From Climacteris rufus (lineage: Eukaryota > Chordata > Aves > Passeriformes > Climacteridae): 64,000 nucleotides of DNA. The notes under the pieces are model-generated. The model was not told the DNA's origin and did no database searches. It was given only the letters and a program-made list of their open reading frames with translations. Location of the stretch: the NCBI GenBank assembly GCA_013398175.1, contig VZRZ01005953.1:124001-188000 (forward strand), in the 5' to 3' direction. Positions 34,248 through 47,560 of this stretch are shown here, piece after piece. How positions within the stretch are numbered: the stretch's first letter is position 1; every line of letters begins with the position of its first letter. The translations under genes were made by a program, and so were the position numbers.

Positions 34248-37200
34248 CTGCAAAAATATTCAAAATAATTAGGCCCAGCTGCTGTAAATATCCCTGGTGT
34301 ACACAATTACTAGAAGAACCATATGGGCTAATTTCACCTTTTTTAGAGGACAATATAGTCAGGACATGCTATTTTTCTCACTGTATTCTTGCCACATTTC
34401 CTGAAGTTAGTACTTCTGGTTTCCTTCATTTAGGAGGCAGTGGATGATTGATGAAGTGTCTTAAGTAAACCAGGATGCTGCATCAAACCAAATAGGAAGA
34501 CTACCTAAAAATCAGTATGGAAACTAAGAAATGTACAACATTTGGGATGTCTGGTAGTCTACTGCAATTTTTTTTTTGTCTGTTAAGACAATATAGACTA
34601 AAACTATTAGTTGTGGCAATAATAAAATACTTTCTTCCTGTTGATCAGTTTATGCATTTGCTAGATGTTACTGCTTAGGGATGAAATTCCAGGACAACTG
34701 GTCCTAAATATTATTTGAAAGCCTGTTTCTAAGTGCCACGGCTTGGTTAGTATTCGTTCTGTGAGTAGTTCATCACCAAAGAGCAAGTAGTTTCTATCAA
34801 GAGGGAGAAAATGGCCTCTAAGAAGTCCAACGAGAAGTATTTCAGTATATTTTCTAATTTCCAGGCCTCCTAGGAAAAAAATAGAAACATCTTCTACTCA
34901 GTTGTAGGCAAGAGGACTGGAAAACACTACAGAAGACAGTAGGAATAAAGAAATACAACGGTTGTGATGAAGATACAAATGTTATTTACTGCATAATGTT
35001 GTAGTAACAGTGTTAAAATCTTAAGGGAAAAAGGTATTGAAATTAAATGGAAGAAAATCTGAATCAAAAAGAGAATGGGTGAAATTTAGACCAAGTTACT
35101 ACAATGAATGAGATAGACAAAAGGGTAAAATAGAGAAAAGTTTGGAGAGAGTGCACTAGCAAAAGAGAAAGAAAACCAAATTAAAATAATAGAATTTAAT
35201 CTGGCAGAGTCAGTTAGGGTAAATGAGAAGATGTGGTGATTAAAAATCGAGCAGAGGACATACAGGTCACAGGAATGGGGGAAGTTAAATGCTGCACCCA
35301 CAATCTCTAAACTTATGTTTATAACAGCTGTCATCTTGCAGACTCAAAAGAAGTCACAGGCACTAGATCAGGAATAATATGTATTTGAATGTGATCTGCA
35401 AAAAGTTCACTATGTACCACTTCTCCATTCTTATTAAACACTTTAGTGAGAGAATCTCAATTATGTAGACCATAAAGACACTTTGCAACAACATTCATGG
35501 CTGTCTGAGAATGCTGGATGAAAGTAGTACAGTTTTGGGGGCCTTGGTTTTGTCCCAGAAAAGGACACACTTTTGTGATGTTTTAGTAAAAAAAAATTAA
35601 AATAAGTACTCTAAGTAGCAGAACCCTGTCCTCATTCTCCAAGAGCTTCATAAATAGTCCTTTTAAAAGGGTCTGTATACTTTAACCTCTGACCTGACTA
35701 ATAAAGGAGAAAAACTAATCAATAATTGGGAAAGGAGAGAAGAAGTAGAAGAAAATAGATGTAACATCAAAATTTTAGGGTGACACAACCAAAACAAAAC
35801 AACACCCATCAATATGACAGAATGCCTCTCTCTTTTGGTGAGAGAGTTAGGCATAAATATGTACCACAACATTCTCAGTTTAAGAGCTACAAGTATATTA
35901 CAAATGCACGTCTGCAAAACATACGTTTCAATACTTGAATATTTAGCTGCAGATGAACATGCAACCTTTTCCAACTAGGCATAGCATAGCATTATTTATA
36001 TCTTCTCTTTCAATGGCACAGTGACAATTATGCATCCATTTTCTGCCCATTTCATTTTCCAATTATTTTAACTAAATGGTACCAAAGGACCCTGGCACTT
36101 CATTCTGACAGCAAGAACTAATTGTTATACATTTCACACTACTGCATATTATATATTATTTTAATTACACTATTAACTTCTCTAGTGTACTTACACAAAC
36201 TAATATAAAGTAGAAGAAAATTCTGAGAACATTAGAGATTATTTATAGGATTGTTATTTAGCATTTATACAAGCATTAAATATGTATGACCCAAAACCAG
36301 AAACATTGAAAAACTCGAAGTGAAAATTGACAGTACAACTCTTTCTTTATATGGTCCTGTTTGATTCAAATCAGTCAGATCTCCTGGTCCCAGTTAGGTA
36401 ACTTGTAGACCTTAAGAATTTGATGCTGAGAGACTATATTATAAATGCTTGTTCTGTCTTATTATCTTCTAGCTGTTCACTTACAGCCACTCTTAGAGAC
36501 AAACAGACTCTTGGTCAATAGGACCACTATGGCCATTCTTCTGTTCTGAAAGACATTTTTTAATTGAAACAGAGGTTTGGCTGTGAGTACAATGCAAATA
36601 GGGGGAAAAAGTGAAATGCTAAGAGGATCTCAAAGTTTGATGTCCTTAAGAACATGTAGGGAAAATAACTTTAAACTTTAAACTCTGACATTATCAGAGG
36701 TGAATTAGAACTGGACTTGGTAAGATATTGGAGGAACTTCACTCAGGAAGGAAAGTAATTGCAAATGTGATGGAGGTTTGAAATTAATTTGATATCTTTT
36801 GACAAATCATTCAGGGTAGGAAAACAAGTGCTGCTGAGCAGGTATGTTACTGTGCTTCTTTAAAATGAAACAGAAGGAAGATAGATAAGACCAAAGTAAT
36901 AGCTAACTAAGTTTTGAAAGAATAGAGATAAGACATCTGAACCTGGAAAGAAAACACCAAAATGGTAATAGTGCTTTTCTATAGGTGTAGTATCAGGAAG
37001 GGTGAGAAAAATTACGCTAGAGAGAAGCTGTTTTAGGATTTAGCAAATGAGTTTCTCAGAGAAAATATTTTTTATGAGACAAGTAAGTTCATTTTTCAGT
37101 AATATTCAGATTTTCTGCTGTCAATATTTTAACAGGGTACATTAAAATAAATAAATAAACAAAACCCCAACAAACATAAAAGCCCAGAAAAATCAGGTAT

Positions 37201-37837
37201 GCAATTTGAAGAAGAGAGAAAAGGAATATATTGAGACTAATCCTTTCAGTTTTCACAGTAGAGAAAATAATGTGAAGCAGAAAAATCTTTATTGGGAAAT
37301 TTGCTAGAAAGCTTTAGTCTTTTTTGTAGCAAGGTGATGCTTAAATGTGCCCATCTAATAAAGTAGGGATAAAGAAAAAGTCTTAGTATTATAGACAGAG
37401 TAAATCAGAATATGCCTTTGACAAAGTTCAGTTTATATATATGCAGATCTTTCCCAAAGGTGTCTTTCACATGTTTGAGTGCTGTTTTTGTAAAGGCAGG
37501 GACACATATATGATTATTTTTATATGATATGCTAATTGCAATTAACAAATCTAAACCATAATTTCGTATTGGGTAGTTCGGTTTAGAAGCAAAGTAATAA
37601 GTGCTCTACAGAGCTATAAAAAAATTGTTCAATACACTGTGCTTGTAGGAATATAAAAGGGAAAAGAAGCAAAAGATGAAGTCTATTTCTGCAGCCAAAA
37701 AAAATTCAATTCAATGCATTCATACTAAAAATAAGTTTTGGTTTCTGTGGAAATACACAATAAATTAACATTTTACAATAAACAGTGCATGTAAATGTCA
37801 TAGAAGAAATAGATGACAAGCAAATTAAATGTTGTAC
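34248..37837 (-). other. Intron w7-w8
   Basis: 3.6 kb AT-rich sequence without a recognisable transposon, RNA gene or extra exon. Confidence 0.7.
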
Positions 37838-38017
37838 CTTTGCATGTTGGGATTACTCCACTCCACGTGCCATTGCTAGTACAAGTGCGAATTAAGGAGC
37901 TATTTGCTTCCATTGTATAACCAGGATGGCACATGTAAGTAACATTTTGTCCAACAACATAATCATCACCGTATCTCATGCCATTGGCTGGGATTCCTGG
38001 ATCTCCACAACTGATAA
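37838..38017 (-). CDS. CSMD3: CSMD3 exon w7: sushi domain S7
   Basis: 180 nt, phase 1 to phase 1. Framework: ISCGDPGIPANG (Cys1), VTYMCHPGYTMEANSS (Cys2), IRTCTSNGTWSG (Cys3, Trp) and VIPTC (Cys4). Three N-glycosylation sequons (NVT, NSS, NGT), the most of any sushi in the window. Acceptor TATTTACTTGCAG. The donor GTACAA departs from consensus at +4 to +6. Confidence 0.96.
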
Positions 38018-41000
38018 CTGCAAGTAAATAGTTGAGGAACATATTTTAAAATTTAAGTGAGGTTTATCTATATGTAAGGGAAAAAAACATAGGACAAAAC
38101 TAGGCATCAATTGGGGAAGAAAAGGAGAAGGAAAAAGTACCATAAATCTTATTTCATCAAGAGAAGACAAATATATGCCACCTTACTTAGCTGCCAAACA
38201 CATGTGGAGTTATATAACAGTTACATCCAGAGAACATAAATACTTTTGTTCAACAGTAGTAGTAAAGGACTGTACAGTTTTGATTGACAAAATGTCAATG
38301 ACAATGTCAAAGATTACAAAACAAACAAACAAACAAGAAAACAAAAAAAAAGCAAGAAATAATCCACATGCCCCTACCACACTTTGATATCCTCAAGATT
38401 TCCTATCAATTCAGTTTCATTGTCAAAAAAGTAGATGCTGATTACTTATTTTACTTTTCTATGGGTTCATTCTGAAAGGAAACAAAATCTGGAAAATTTA
38501 AAATACATGTCTACAAAAGCTTCTCACTTTATAAATGCTCACATGGTTGCTATATACATAAACAGATGAGAATATTTAGATAACCCCCAACCATGGGCTA
38601 TGGCTTACGTAAAAACTAGGTCTATAGTACTTTAATGTGTGGGAGTGGCTGTTAAACCTCTTATGACTTCTAGTGTTGGGAGATAATTTAATCTCCTCAT
38701 AAGGAGTTAATAAAAAGTTTTATATCATTGTAATCTGATAATAGTTTTAAAACAGGTAAATTTCCCTTAGATCTGGTCAATTGGATTTATCAATTTCTGG
38801 AACAGTTTTCAGAGCAAGAAATCTTGAGAACACTAGTGGAAATGATAAAAAGTGGTTGTTTTCAGGGGAAAAATGTAGAAAAAAATTATAGCATCTCATG
38901 TGTTTCAGTTTATTTTTAGTAAACCTGACAATCCCCTTACAGCATTGCTATTGTTTCTGGAAAACTGTGAGAGGCAGTCTCCTGGGCAGAGTGCACGTCC
39001 TGGCCACTTCTAACTCAATGCCAAAGCATGGCCAATGTGAGTGGCACACTCTCTGTATCCTGGTGTCCAAAATCACAAAAATCCATGATTACATATTTGT
39101 GGTGTATTCTGGCCAGGTCCCTTGACCTAATACTGGGACCTGAGAATCCAATCCATAGTAAGCCTGCTCTACAGTTTATCACAGTCTGAGTGAGCAGATA
39201 CTAATTACACAGTACAAATCAAATCTTAAAATATCCCACACAATCACTGTATGGATACAGAAGAGACTAGAAAACAAACCACAGGGTCCTCTGGGTTACA
39301 GTAAAGGTAGCTAATATACTGATAAAGAAACCTGGAGATCAGTCTATGTTGCGGTGGCCCAGTCCACCTTGGGGCTGAGTGCCATACAGTGGGTAGAATT
39401 CCCCACCCAGGATTCTGACCCTGAGGGCAGATCCGAGGGCGAGGCCAGAGTTTAGGGCTGACACCCACTGTGTGTCACTTCCACAGCATCTCCTCCCTCC
39501 CTTCCAGAAGCTCCGCTGGTCTTTTCTCCCCATTGGTTCAAACCCCTTATGTTTAATAATGTAGCTTATTCCTTATGTATGAAGCTCTGGAAGGTTCTGT
39601 TCAGTTCGGTTCTCTATTGGTTGGTTTGTATCTGTTCCTCCCCTAATGTTTTGTGATTTGTTCCCTATCACCTCATGTCCTTCCCTTATTGGCTTGCTCC
39701 CTTGCTCCTCTCTCTCTCTAGCCCCCTTTAAAAACTGTTGTTGTCCCCCTCACAAGTGCCTTTGACTGACTGCCTCCTTTCCATCCACACCCCCTGTCCT
39801 TCGGGGTGGAAATAAAGTCGGGACTAAAGACCCAGCGAAGGCCCTCTCTCCTCTTTCACCCTTGCCGAGTTGCCAGGCAACAGCACTGCTGCAGCCAGCC
39901 TTGACTGCTTCTCTCCGGCAGCACAGAACTGCCGACAGGTCTTTGGCAGCTGCGCTGCTGGGGCACCGGACTTTGTCACCTGTCAAGGCCACGGGGTGGC
40001 TAGCGGCCAGAGCGACAAGTCTATTTTAGTATGCCTAGTAACACAATAATTTCAAATTCTTTAAAAACTAAAAAGCTGTATATTATTCTTGGTCACTTTT
40101 CAAATAATATAGAGCTAGGAAAGACAGAACTGTTTCTCTTGTTTACACAAGTATATTAAAATACTCTGTATTTTCTAACTTTCTTTAGTTGATATATTCC
40201 ATTTACTATCCTTAATGTGCAAATTTCACTAAAATCATCCTCAATATTTTTCCAGGTATACTATTGCTTTTACTGAATTAAGACATAAAGCAATAGCCTT
40301 TATCCTTTTTCCCTCTAATCTTTGTTTAATTTCAGTTGGACCACTCTTACTTAAGTCACTAGGGCAGGTAAAAGAAGCTTAAATTGTTGCAGTGATGCTG
40401 ACTGGAAGACCATTTCACATTGATGAGCCAGGGAACCACAATGCATTTAGCCTGGGGAGCCCCAGGCCTGTGCTGAACATCCAGAGCGGCCTTCAGACTT
40501 GTGCAGTGCCACACAGATCTTCTGCCTGGGGCACAAGCTCAGCCAGCTCCTTGTCACAGAGGTGCTGCAGGCAGCCCCCACTCAGTAAATACACCTTGCC
40601 GACTGCATGGCCTTGCTCTTTATTAAGCAGTGAAACAAGAAGTTCTCATGCGAACATTGTTTCTGTTTGACTGTAGAAATTATAGTGTTGTTTCTTTCTA
40701 AGAAAAGCCTATAACAACTTGCACAAATTTGCTATGGCAAGGTCTGCATGACATTGCACACAGGTCAGTCCTGTCTGCTGGTACCCTGACCAGGGCTCCC
40801 AGCCTGTTAAGGGGCATAAGAGTATCTATGCTGTTCTCTTCTTGCCGTGTCAGCTCTAAACCCCAGCATTTCCAATAATATGCAAGAAGGAGCTTTATTA
40901 AGTATGGACTGCGTGTAAATTTTGGTAACACCTTGACTACACAAAAGTGGTATATCCTGAATCTCCCTTTCTTTGTTTACTAGGATACTTCCATTGTCAA

Positions 41001-42075
41001 CATATATCAAGCAAAAATCTCATGTTTCTACTTGAGCAGTGTGTCTTGAGACAACTGTATTGGCATGTATTTTAGCAAAATGTTTAGCAAAATGTTATTC
41101 TAAAATACAAGAAAAAAATATAGATGCAGTTGACGTCACAAAACACCTTTATCATTGGTACAATTTATCTGGTTCTCACTATAATTTGGAAAATAATAAA
41201 TAAACAAAAACATTCATCTCTCTCTCAGGTTTTATGACTGCAAAAATCCATTAAAGATGGATTTAAAAACAACACAAGTTTTATCATCTAGGTTTTGGCT
41301 TCTATTTGGTTTGCTGTAAGTGTGTCCAAAATTTAAACAACAGTTTTCTATACCTCTGATGAGGTTATATTTCCTGAAAATGATAGGCAGTCTCATGCGT
41401 CACATAAATGTAAAATTTTCATAATTGCTACTAAAAGATGAACTAGGACATGTAAAAAGCAGGAACAGATGGGCTTGAAAATAAAGTGTTGCAAAGTCCT
41501 TATTATGAATGTGAGAGATGCTTAAATATCTTCTGTTAGTTGGGTAGCCAAAGAAAGTTTAAGGTTAATGAAGAGGCCAGACAGAAGATGATATGTGAAA
41601 ATGGGACAACAGTTTTGACCTTGGAGTCACTATGAAAAGAATTCTCAAGTGTTCACTAGAAGGTTTTTATTTTCCATCCTCTGGAAGAAGAGAGTATTAT
41701 ACTGCTAAGTTTTCAATATGAATTACGGCAATTAAAATAAAAATGTCTGGATATGTCATATCACAAAACATAAACAAGATTGAAAATATATACTAGTAAA
41801 GAATTAAAGTAGGTAGATCATGTAACCATACAACAGCTCCCTTAAACTGAAACAGTCTATACATTTTACTATACTGTTTTGCCTTTGAAAAAACATATTC
41901 TTCACATTTTCATAGCACTATATTTTAAAAAATATTTAGCATACAATTATGTAGGAATTAGTGCAAGAAAAAGCTGAAAACTTAATTTTTTGGCATGCAA
42001 CTCCTATATTTTACTTTATTTATTACTTTCAGAGGAGAGGAGAAACAAAGACTATTCATTAGAAATGTGTCTTAC
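38018..42075 (-). other. Intron w6-w7
   Basis: 4.1 kb. It contains a (AAAC)n repeat near 38317-38336, a solo LTR (39347-40017) and an unassigned GC-rich patch at about 40390-40660, described in the findings. The rest is AT-rich with nothing recognised. Confidence 0.8.
39341..40023 (+). mobile_element. Solo LTR, ERVK-like, with 6-bp target duplication
   Basis: The LTR spans 39347-40017 (671 bp). It begins TGTTGCGGTG and ends GAGCGACA, and is flanked by AGTCTA on both sides (39341-39346 and 40018-40023), an exact 6-bp duplication that suggests a class II (ERVK-like) retrovirus. The plus orientation is supported by AATAAA at 39811-39816 and an A/T-rich TATA-like CTTTAAAAAC near 39725. GC-rich against the intron. 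No internal retroviral region is present, so it is the product of LTR-LTR recombination. Confidence 0.85.
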
Positions 42076-42252
42076 TCGTGCAGTTTGGTAGTGATCCAGA
42101 CCATGTTCCATTGGCAGTGCATTGTCTTACAGATGATCCAGAAAGTATGTATCCTTCCATGCATGAATAAATTACTGAATTAGAGAATGTAGTTCCATCA
42201 ATACGAAGTACTTTTCCATTAGCAGTTGTTCCTGGATTACCACACTGCACAG
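42076..42252 (-). CDS. CSMD3: CSMD3 exon w6: sushi domain S6
   Basis: 177 nt, phase 1 to phase 1. Framework: VQCGNPGTTANGK (Cys1), IYSCMEGYILSGSS (Cys2), RQCTANGTWSG (Cys3, Trp) and SLPNC (Cys4). Sequons NGT and NCT. Acceptor TCTTTATAG, donor GTAAGA. Confidence 0.96.
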
Positions 42253-43819
42253 CTATAAAGAAAAATATGAAATATTTTTCAAAATGCAGAAAATATTATA
42301 TCTGAAATAGGAAAAGTGTGAGCAGGAACCATCCTACTAACAGCAGTTTTACTTGGTAGAAATTCATTCTGTTGCCTTTAAAAATCTAAGTTTCACCACC
42401 TACTGATAAGGCATATTGTAAGTAAAAAGCATGATTTACTACTTTTTACCCTTTGTACCCTTGTACCCCTGCGTAGGGAAACACAATCTATGAATTTAGC
42501 TTTGTAATCTGCATTAGTGAAAAGTTAATTTAGCTGCAAAAACAAACTCCTAATTATAAGAAAATATCTGTTCTACCATTATAATTGTAGATTTAATTTG
42601 AATCATGCATTTCTAGCATCACCGAAATACTTTTTCTAGTTCAAAGCACAGAATGAAGTTACACTATTACTTCACAGGCAGGTGGAACTCGGATATTTCC
42701 CAGTTCTTTAATGCTCAGCTTGGGAATTTGAATGTGTCTTTCTTATGTAATTGCACATATATACATCTAATCTATATGACCTAAACTAGAATGATATACC
42801 CACGCATGCACTACCCAAACCTATATATATATATGCATACGTTAACTATATTTATTATTTCAAGAAAGAAATATCATCAAAAATATCTTAAAATACAAAA
42901 GAGGTAATTTATTTCTGTAAGAGATGAGATCAAAACAAAATAGCAGAGGGTTCAGTTGGACTAAGTATATCCCTTTGGATACCAACATAAAAACACATCT
43001 ATATATATATATATATATATTTTATGCAGTGTCAGGTTGACAATCATTCAGCAGAAAGGATATTACAAAACCAGCTTGTGAAAGAAGTTTTTAAAATGAG
43101 ATGCCTCTTTCATACAGATAACATAGTCAACAATGATAAAGTGTAAAATAAGAATACAGGTTCTCAAATTATTTTCTGCTTTTCAAGAAGTTTTGATTTG
43201 TAAAGAATCAGTTCAGAATTATTTCTTATTTTGAAGCAAGGTAATTTAGGTAATAAATGATTCACCATAAATATCCTGTCAGTTTTCTTTTATGATAGTT
43301 CTCCCACCTTGAAATTTTCAGAATTATATTTCACAGATAAACTTATTTTAGCATTTTGTTTTCTATTGAAAAATAATAATGCCAACAGTATTACTAAACA
43401 AAATTTTAAGTCAACCATTTATGCACAGATGTATAAATGTAATGAAATTTTGACATTGACATTTTCCTAAAACTGATCACTTTTGTGTGAAATTCAGGTG
43501 TATAATGATTGTGATTCAAGGTCATGTTATGGTCAGATTTTTAGTGAAACAATATTCATCAAAAAATTGAGTTCTAGAGGCTTATCTATTTTTTTCCTCA
43601 AACCCTTTAAGCATGCAGTTTCATGGGTGCCAGGAAGTGGTTTCAAATTTATACCTGATGCCAAGCTACAGTGCTATAGTGCAACAACTTATTTGAAAAA
43701 AATTGTCAGTCCAAAATAACTGCACACCATTCACAAGACAAAGCTGGCAATGCAAAATTGGTTTTCTGATCAACAGTATTAAAAATACAGTTTAAAAACT
43801 GAGTGGATCTTTGATTTAC
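42253..43819 (-). other. Intron w5-w6
   Basis: 1.6 kb, AT-rich, with (TA)n runs at 42822-42834 and 43000-43020. No transposon or exon seen. Confidence 0.75.
43000..43020. repeat. (AT)n microsatellite
   Basis: About ten AT units without interruption in intron w5-w6; a shorter run lies at 42822-42834. Confidence 0.9.
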
Positions 43820-44002
43820 CTTTGCACTCAGGTTGTCTTCCTGTCCAGCTTCCATTTGCCATACATGTCCTTTCTTCTGAGCCATGGAGGATATATCCAA
43901 TATCACAGCTGAAATGTATCGTGCTTTTAATTTTAAAATTGTTTTCTTCTCTAGACCCATGGCCTGGAATACCTGGATCACCACAAGAACCAGCTGTATC
44001 AC
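43820..44002 (-). CDS. CSMD3: CSMD3 exon w5: sushi domain S5
   Basis: 183 nt, phase 1 to phase 1, 61 codons. It begins with a DTAG spacer, then SCGDPGIPGHGSREE (Cys1), IHFSCDIGYILHGS (Cys2), RTCMANGSWTG (Cys3, Trp) and RQPEC (Cys4). One NGS sequon. A longer open frame runs through this exon in a different register without cysteines in the right places; the sushi frame is the one that joins w4 and w6. Acceptor AAAATCTAG, donor GTAAAT. Confidence 0.95.
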
Positions 44003-45869
44003 CTAGATTTTAGAGTATAAAAATTAGAATAAGTATGAAATATTATTATGATACCGCATTTATAATGCATGTCTTTATGTATTTATAAATAAATTTATAT
44101 TTACACTATTTTTAAATAACCCCATATACATCAGTGGGTGTGAGTGCCTATAATTACAAAAATGCTTGATCTTTGATTATTTTTTTTTACTTATTTTATA
44201 GAAATACAGGAAAATAATTACAAGTTTCTCAAATTCCCCTAGTACCATGCTAAACCTTTGATAACAGAATTATCAAAAAAGAATGGTGGAAAAAAAAGAT
44301 TAGCCAAAAACTCGGTCATTTTTCATTTAAAATAAGGAATTCTGAGGAAAACCAAGGTCCTGATTGCAAAGACAATTTTCTTGTTGGTGTATAACTAGTT
44401 TTATATCACTAGAGTTGGAACAGTTTTAGCATTGAATAAAAGTTCTAGGCAATAATTTTATGTGCGCTAGACATGAAGCATTTTCCTGACTTATAGAAAT
44501 ATTGAAAGATTACTTCAAAACTGCCTGAAAGCTAAAATCTCCCTCAGAGAGAAATGTTTAAGAAAATTCTAAGATAGAAGGTTAATGTTAAATTAATTAT
44601 GCTTATATTTACATATAAATAAATTATAATGTTAAATGCTATCTGTTGTATATAAATGTTAGAATAATCAACACATTAATAAAAAATAATAACAACAAAA
44701 TAATAATGTCTAAGATTCTACCTCTAAATCTTCAGTTATTGTAAGAAATTTTAGAAAGTTCTAGGTAATACACTACATGAACACCAAGTCATTTGTTTGA
44801 AGCCTTTAATATTTACTTAGAATCTTCTAATTTATGAAGGTATACTATTTTACTGAGTTTCAATATTGAAGAGTCAAATTCTAGAATTCTTGGAGATCCA
44901 CTGTTCAGACTTATGTCCATAGCCTATGGTTTTTTCTAACAACTTGCAAATAAAATGAATGTCTTCTATACAAAAACTTAATCAAACACAATATTTTTGA
45001 GAGAATATCTGCATTACTTTGTAATGAGTTACAATATTGTAAATAAAGATTGAATATTTCAAAAATCAGCTAGAAAGAATTATTACAATTATGTAAATAA
45101 TGTATTTTGTAGAATAGCCATACTTTTCTGGGATTTATCTAAGCTTAAATAGCAGTAATAACAGAAATTTTTACATAGAAATAGTAAACAAATTTGCCAG
45201 CTCCAAGTACACATACCAAAAGTACAAACTCACTTTAGAGGGATTCTATGAGAAGTCAGGACCCTGGAGTTGTATATGGAGAGAAAAACAGATCTTCTGC
45301 TGCCTTGGTTGGCACTGTGTGTGTGTAAAAAACACTATTGGGAGTGAAGGGGTGGACAGCTCTTTACTGATAAAAGTATGCACAGAACTGAATAGTGCAA
45401 GGAGAAGAGTAGAACTAGCTTACTTTGCATTGGTAACTATGGTGTATGAGCAAATACTTGGTTTAGTCCAATATGTCCAAGAAGTAGATGGCACTTTGTT
45501 TTTTAATGCTTTCAGACATAATAAATATACTCAAGTAATTATAATGGCTAGCTGTCTTGTTCAAAACCACAGACTCAGAAGTTAGGCTGTTCTCTGTTTA
45601 CCCATTTCATTATGTGACACAGAGCAGTAACACAGCTTGCCAGACCTGTTTAAAAAGAAATTTAAAATAGTTCCAAACTATAGCAAAATAATTTTAAAAG
45701 CTTTCAAAATTCTTTATGTCCAAGTTATGTAGGTGACTGAACAACCCTTTAGTTTGAAAATAGTCTGCTTCATAACTTTGCAATAATTAAAAAAAGTCCC
45801 TAAATCAAGATTTTTTTTGTTGTTGTTTTGGGAATCTGTATCTTACATTTTCTAGTATTTTTAGTTAGA

Positions 45870-46894
45870 CTATGTGTTGTGGTTTGAGCCGCCCCAAAGC
45901 TCCCATGAAAAGCTACTTCCCTTTCCCCTTCCTCTGCTCAGGCGGACAGGGGAGAGGAATTACTTCCGAGGTGAGATAAGGATACTGAGAGAACAAACCC
46001 TCTAATTAAGCAGGCTAAAACAGGCTTAAAATTTAAAAGTGATAAGTGAATTTATTACAGAGTTAAAGAAGTAAGCAAAACATTCTCTTAAACACTTTCT
46101 CCCCCCACCCCAAAATCCCTTCCTCCTTTCCTCAGAAAGTAAGGAGAACAAAAGGGGGGTGGGTGGTTTCCTAGTCAGTTCATTCCTCAGGTGTTTTTCT
46201 TCTTGGTAATTATTTGGAGAGGAGGCAGGTCCCCTTCTCGCAAGCACTGTGACATTTTGCAGAAGTCCTTTTTCCCTCTTGGCAATCAGTCCGCCCGGTC
46301 ACTGCTGCCCACATCCTCCTCCCAAGGCCAGGCTGGTCCAAACTTAGGGTGGGGGTGAAACAAGGCCTTTTTTTACCACAAATGACTCCCTCAATCTCTG
46401 GGAGCAAAGGCCTTGTTATCCATGTCGGTTCCCTCCTCTGGGAGTCCACCCCTGCTGCTCCAGAGTGGGGTGGATCTCGGCTCCTTTGTGGACCCTCAGG
46501 GTGCAGGGAAACACTGCATTGGTACAGTCCTTACCAAAGGCTGTGAAGATGTCTCTTAGAAGCACCTCCTCCCCCTCCTTCTTCTTCTGACTTTGCTGGT
46601 GTCCATATCTGTTGTTTCTCCTACCTGCTCTACTCCTTCTTCCCTGTCTATCTGCATCTACTGGCACGTGCATGCTTACTACTGTGACTCCTTCTCAAAT
46701 ATGTTGTCACAGAGGCATTACCACCTTCTCTAATTGGCCCGGCTGTGGCTTCCACAGCATGTCCATCTTCAGAGCCATCAAGGATAGGCCCTGGCCAAAC
46801 AGCTGTAGAAGCTTCTGGCATTTTTTTACAGGGGCCATCTTTCTGGCCCCAACCACACCCAAAAAGCCAGACCTTGTCAAACCACCACACTATG
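45870..46894 (-). mobile_element. Long solo LTR with 5-bp target duplication
   Basis: The element spans 45875-46889 (1015 bp). Its ends are near-perfect inverted repeats (TGTTGTGGTTTG on the left, CAAACCACCACA on the right), flanked by CTATG on both sides (45870-45874 and 46890-46894). TG...CA ends and a 5-bp duplication indicate an LTR of ERVL or ERV1 type. The minus orientation is favoured by an AATAAA on that strand near 46051. The interior has scattered open frames with no retroviral protein similarity that I can see. Confidence 0.75.
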
Positions 46895-47200
46895 ACAAAA
46901 TTGGAACAGGGCCTACTCATTATTCTATACTTTAAGTTCTCCAGAATAACAACTCGGTTTTTGGCAAGTTACTTGACATCATGCCTAGAACAATTTTATG
47001 ATGAAAAAATGAAAATAGGTTATTTTCTATGCCAAGTAGAAATCACATATTCCTCTTCTAAGTGAAATCATGTTCTTTCCTAATGCCTAATTATTACTGT
47101 GAATTATTAGACTTTTTATCTTACGAAGGTTAACCACCATCTCTTTTGATTGAAGGTTACAGAAATAATTTTTCTAAATGACTGATCACATCAGGATGGG

Positions 47201-47560
47201 ATAGAATCACAGAATCACAAAATATGGTGAGTTGGGAGGGACGCACAAGGATCGCCCAGTTCAACTCCTGGTCCTGCACAGCACCATCCCCAAGAGTCAC
47301 ACCATGTGCCCAAATGCTTCTTGAGCTCTGTCAGGCTTGGTGCTGTGACCACTTCCCTGGGGAGCCTGTTCCAGTGCCCAACCACCCACTGGATGAAGAA
47401 GCTTTTCCTAATATCCAACCCAAACCTTCCCTGACACAACTTCAGGCCATTCCCACAGGTCCTGTCACTGACCATCACAGAGAAGAGGTCAGTGTTTCTC
47501 CCTCCTCACAAAGAGTTGTAGACCTCACAAGGAGGTTGTAGACTGTGATGAAGTCCAAGA
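47201..47560 (-). mobile_element. CR1 LINE 3' fragment
   Basis: On the plus strand it begins with the reversed CR1 tail (ATAGAATCACAGAATCAC) and continues with 'caactcctggtcctgcacag'. In the minus frame the CR1 ORF2 end is legible: KSFFIQWVVGHWNRLPREVV. 5'-truncated at about 47560. Same orientation as CSMD3 and well preserved, so relatively young. Confidence 0.92.

Noticed and set aside
43706..44002. 98-codon minus-strand open frame over exon w5
   Set aside because: Wrong register. The true frame of w5 gives the four-cysteine sushi pattern and joins w4 and w6.
46416..46935. Overlapping open frames of 85-107 codons on both strands
   Set aside because: They sit in or across the edge of the 1-kb LTR, with no similarity to viral or host proteins that I can see.
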